Source: Macrostomum hystrix (taxonomy: Eukaryota > Platyhelminthes > Macrostomidae). Taken from it: DNA of 64,000 bases. The stretch spans positions 496,001 through 560,000 of the forward strand of contig CATNEN010000026.1 in the NCBI GenBank assembly GCA_950097015.1, in the 5' to 3' direction. This document shows, piece by piece, positions 61,230-64,000 of this stretch (within the stretch, counting starts at the first letter, position 1; each line of letters opens with the position of its first letter). The notes under the pieces are model-generated. The model had not been told where the DNA came from, ran no database searches, and worked only from the letters and a program-made list of their open reading frames with translations. A program made the translations under genes and the position numbers.

Positions 61230-61622
61230 TCCCAGATTCCCAAAATTGGGACTTTTATCACCCCAGATCCCCAGATTGGGACTGTCATTATCCCAGATCC
61301 CCAGGTTGGGACTGTCATTATCCCAGATCTCCAGATTGGACTGTCATTATCCCAGATTCTCAATTTGAGACTGTCGTCATCCTAGATCTCCTATTTAAGA
61401 CTTTTATAATCCCAGATCCCTAATTTGGGACTGTCATCATCCTTGATCTCCTATCTATGACTGTCATAATCCCAGATCCCTAATTTGGGACCTTCATCAT
61501 CCTAGATCCCTAATTTGAGACTGTCATCATCCTAGATCCCTATTTTGAGAGCGTCATCATCCTAGATCCCTATTTTGAGACTGTCATCATCCTAGATCCC
61601 TAATTTGAGACTGTCATTTGAT
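61230..61622. repeat. Degenerate 30-bp minisatellite, about 13 copies
   Basis: The unit is TCCCAGATCCCCAATTTGGG + ACTGTCATCA with much variation (CCTAGATCCCTAATTTGAGA on the right). Older-looking than its neighbours. Confidence 0.9.
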
Positions 61623-62164
61623 AATAAGAGTCAAAATGGGGGGTTAGAAAGTCACCTGAATGTACTTAATTACACTGCCTAGTTTTTTTGGTTTTTATTT
61701 TAGCTGCGTTTGTTTAACTCGCCTACTTGAATGGAGTCAAGCACACAGGGTGCGTGTGGTGCAGGTGTCAATTAAGAACTGAGCTTGATTGATATACTTG
61801 CAATCGTAATCAACGTGTCAGTAGGTGTGTTCGCTGTTAAATATAGTCTTATATGTCTTTTAGGCTAGTTATGTTAACGCTCGCTATCTGAACCAAGATC
61901 ACTTTACTAGTTGGCAGCTAGACAGGGTTGTTTAACAACCACATCGTATACATGGAGATTACACATTGTGGACCTTCCACCTTTAACTGTATATTGCGCT
62001 TAATTCTCTTCGACTCTTGGATTTTTAAAAACAAGATTAGCATTTCACACGTGTACTGTCAAGCTGTTATGCCAAGGCTTGTTGCTTGTAGCACAAAACT
62101 ATTAAAACAATTTGGCCATGAACTTTTGGCTAGGCTAACTTTGAAACTGCGGTGACAAATACGA
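61623..62164. other. Unique DNA in the MARK intron
   Basis: Open frame 61928-62155 (+) lacks motifs and splice signals. Nothing else seen. Confidence 0.45.
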
Positions 62165-62984
62165 GTATAATGATCGATTTATAAACCTGTGAACAAGAGT
62201 GTAATGACTCATTCAAGACCAATCTATGAACCCGTGAACAAGAGTGTAATGACTCATTCAAGACCAATCTATGAACCCGTGAACAAGAGTGTAATGACTC
62301 ATTCAAGACCAATCTATGAACCCGTGAACAAGAGTGTAATGACTCATTCAAGACCAATCTATGAACCCGTGAACAAGAGTGTAATGACTCATTCAAGACC
62401 AATCTATGAACCCGTGAACAAGAGTGTAATGACTCATTCAAGACCAATCTATGAACCCGTGAACAAGAGTGTAATGACTCATTTAAGACCAATCTATGAA
62501 CCCGTGAACAAGAGTGTAATGACTCATTCAAGACCAATCTATGAACCCGTGAACAAGAGTGTAATGACTCATTCAAGACCAATCTATGAACCCGTGAACA
62601 AGAGTGTAATGACTCATTCAAGACCAATCTATGAACCCGTGAACAAGAGTGTAATGACTCATTCAAGACCAATCTATGAACCCGTGAACAAGAGTGTAAT
62701 GACTTATTCAAGACCAATCTATGAACCCGTGAACAAGAGTGTAATGACTCATTCAAGACCAATCTATGAACCCGTGAACAAGAGTGTAATGACTCATTCA
62801 AGACCAATCTATGAACCCGTGAACAAGAGTGTAATGACTCATTCAAGACCAATCTATGAACCTGTGAACAAGGGTGTAATGACTCATTAATGACTAATCT
62901 ATGAATTTGTGGAGAAGGGTGTAATGACTCCTTAATGACTAATCTATGAATTTGTGGAGAAGGGTGTAATGACTCATTCATGAC
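62165..62984. repeat. 45-bp minisatellite, about 18 copies
   Basis: The unit contains CCCGTGAACAAGAGTGTAAT, GACTCATTCAAGACCAATCT and ATGAA. Copies 62200-62860 are almost identical; the last two or three diverge. A period of 45 keeps frames open on both strands (15-residue repeats), which I treat as by-products. Confidence 0.96.
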
Positions 62985-64000
62985 CAATCTATGAACCCAT
63001 TAACAATGGTTCCCTGGTATGATATGGAAATGACTCATTTATGACCAATCTATGAACCTGTTAGCAAGGGTATAATGACTCATTCATTACTAATCTATGA
63101 ACCCATTAACAATGGTTCCCTGGTATGATATTGAAATGACTCATTTATGACCAATCTATGAACCTGTTAGCAAGGGTATAATGACTCATTCATTACTAAT
63201 CTATGAACCCATTAACAATGGTTCCCTGGTATGATATGGAAATGACTCATTTATGACCAATCTATGAACCTGTTAGCAAGGGTATAATGACTCATTCATG
63301 ACTAATCTTTGAACCTATTAACAATGGTTCCCTGGTATGATATGGAAATGACTCATTTATGACCAATCTATGAACCTGTTAGCAAGGGTATAATGACTCA
63401 TTCATTACTAATCTTTGAACCTATTAACAATGGTTCCCTGGTATGATATGGAAATGACTCATTTATGACCAATCTATGAACCTGTTAGCAAGGGTATAAT
63501 GACTCATTCATTACTAATCTATGAACCCATTAACAATGGTTCCCTGGTATGATATGGAAATGACTCATTTATGACCAATCTATGAACCTGTTAGCAAGGG
63601 TATAATGACTCATTCATTACTAATCTTTGAACCTATTAACAATGGTTCCCTGGTATGATATGGAAATGACTCATTTATGACCAATCTATGAACCTGTTAG
63701 CAAGGGTATAATGACTCATTCATTACTAATCTATGAACCTATTAACAATGGTTCCCTGGTATGATATGGAAATGACTCATTTATGACCAATCTATGAACC
63801 TGTTAGCAAGGGTATAATGACTCATTCATTACTAATCTTTGAACCTATTAACAATGGTTCCCTGGTATGATATGGAAATGACTCATTTATGACCAATCTA
63901 TGAACCTGTTAGCAAGGGTATAATGACTCATTCATTACTAATCTATGAACCTATTAACAATGGTTCCCTGGTATGATATGGAAATGACTCATTTATGACC
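62985..64000. repeat. 106-bp higher-order minisatellite derived from the 45-bp unit
   Basis: Each 106-bp unit has a 45-bp part (GAACCTGTTAGCAAGGGTAT...) and a 61-bp part, the same monomer carrying an extra TTCCCTGGTATGATATGG stretch. The spacing of GGTTCCCTGG is 106 bp (63008, 63114, 63220). It runs past the end of the window. Confidence 0.95.

Overview
The window is nuclear DNA of an animal. It holds spliced genes with GT-AG introns, metazoan protein families (GADD45, acinus, Rab9, ARID4, MARK/PAR-1), a BEL/Pao LTR retrotransposon and a very heavy load of minisatellites. No prokaryotic features are visible. A repeat-rich invertebrate, perhaps a flatworm or another spiralian, fits the compact non-repeat introns (about 70-190 bp) and the GC-rich coding exons in AT-rich surroundings. 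That placement is a guess; the metazoan call is firm.

Layout. 1-11.7 kb: a continuous 23-bp-unit satellite with higher-order structure. 11.7-16 kb: a GADD45-like gene on the minus strand, then unique DNA. 16-23 kb: four unrelated minisatellite fields. 23-30 kb: minus-strand exons encoding a C-terminal acinus segment (with the RNPS1/SAP18-binding motif) that splice in phase towards exons encoding a degenerate ALKBH2/3-like domain; every large intron is filled by a different minisatellite. 30-33.5 kb: two more arrays and the last exon of a Rab9-like GTPase (minus). 33.6-38.6 kb: arrays of 34 bp and 35/37 bp units. 38.9-44.1 kb: a complete ARID4 (RBBP1) gene, minus strand, five coding exons, about 1226 residues, one intron swollen by a near-perfect 30-bp array. 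44.1-56.9 kb: AT-rich spacer with a BEL/Pao element (46904-53196; 5-bp target duplication, nearly identical LTRs) and a 476-bp MITE-like element. 56.9-57.3 kb: the first coding exons of a MARK/PAR-1 kinase (plus strand), whose next intron runs off the window through five more arrays.

Roughly half of the 64 kb (about 33 kb by my tally) is tandem repeat. It comprises 18 array fields with different unit sequences and lengths, all between genes or in introns. Most long open frames in the window are translations of these arrays and are not genes.

The genes do not form an operon or pathway. Several touch nuclear regulation (ARID4 in SIN3/HDAC chromatin complexes, acinus in the ASAP/exon-junction complex, GADD45 in stress and demethylation, an AlkB-like fold), but I read that as chance neighbourhood. 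ARID4 and MARK are divergently arranged around the retrotransposon. The strongest novel candidates are the acinus/AlkB chimera with an eroded iron-binding motif, and the repeated pattern of intron growth by private minisatellites.
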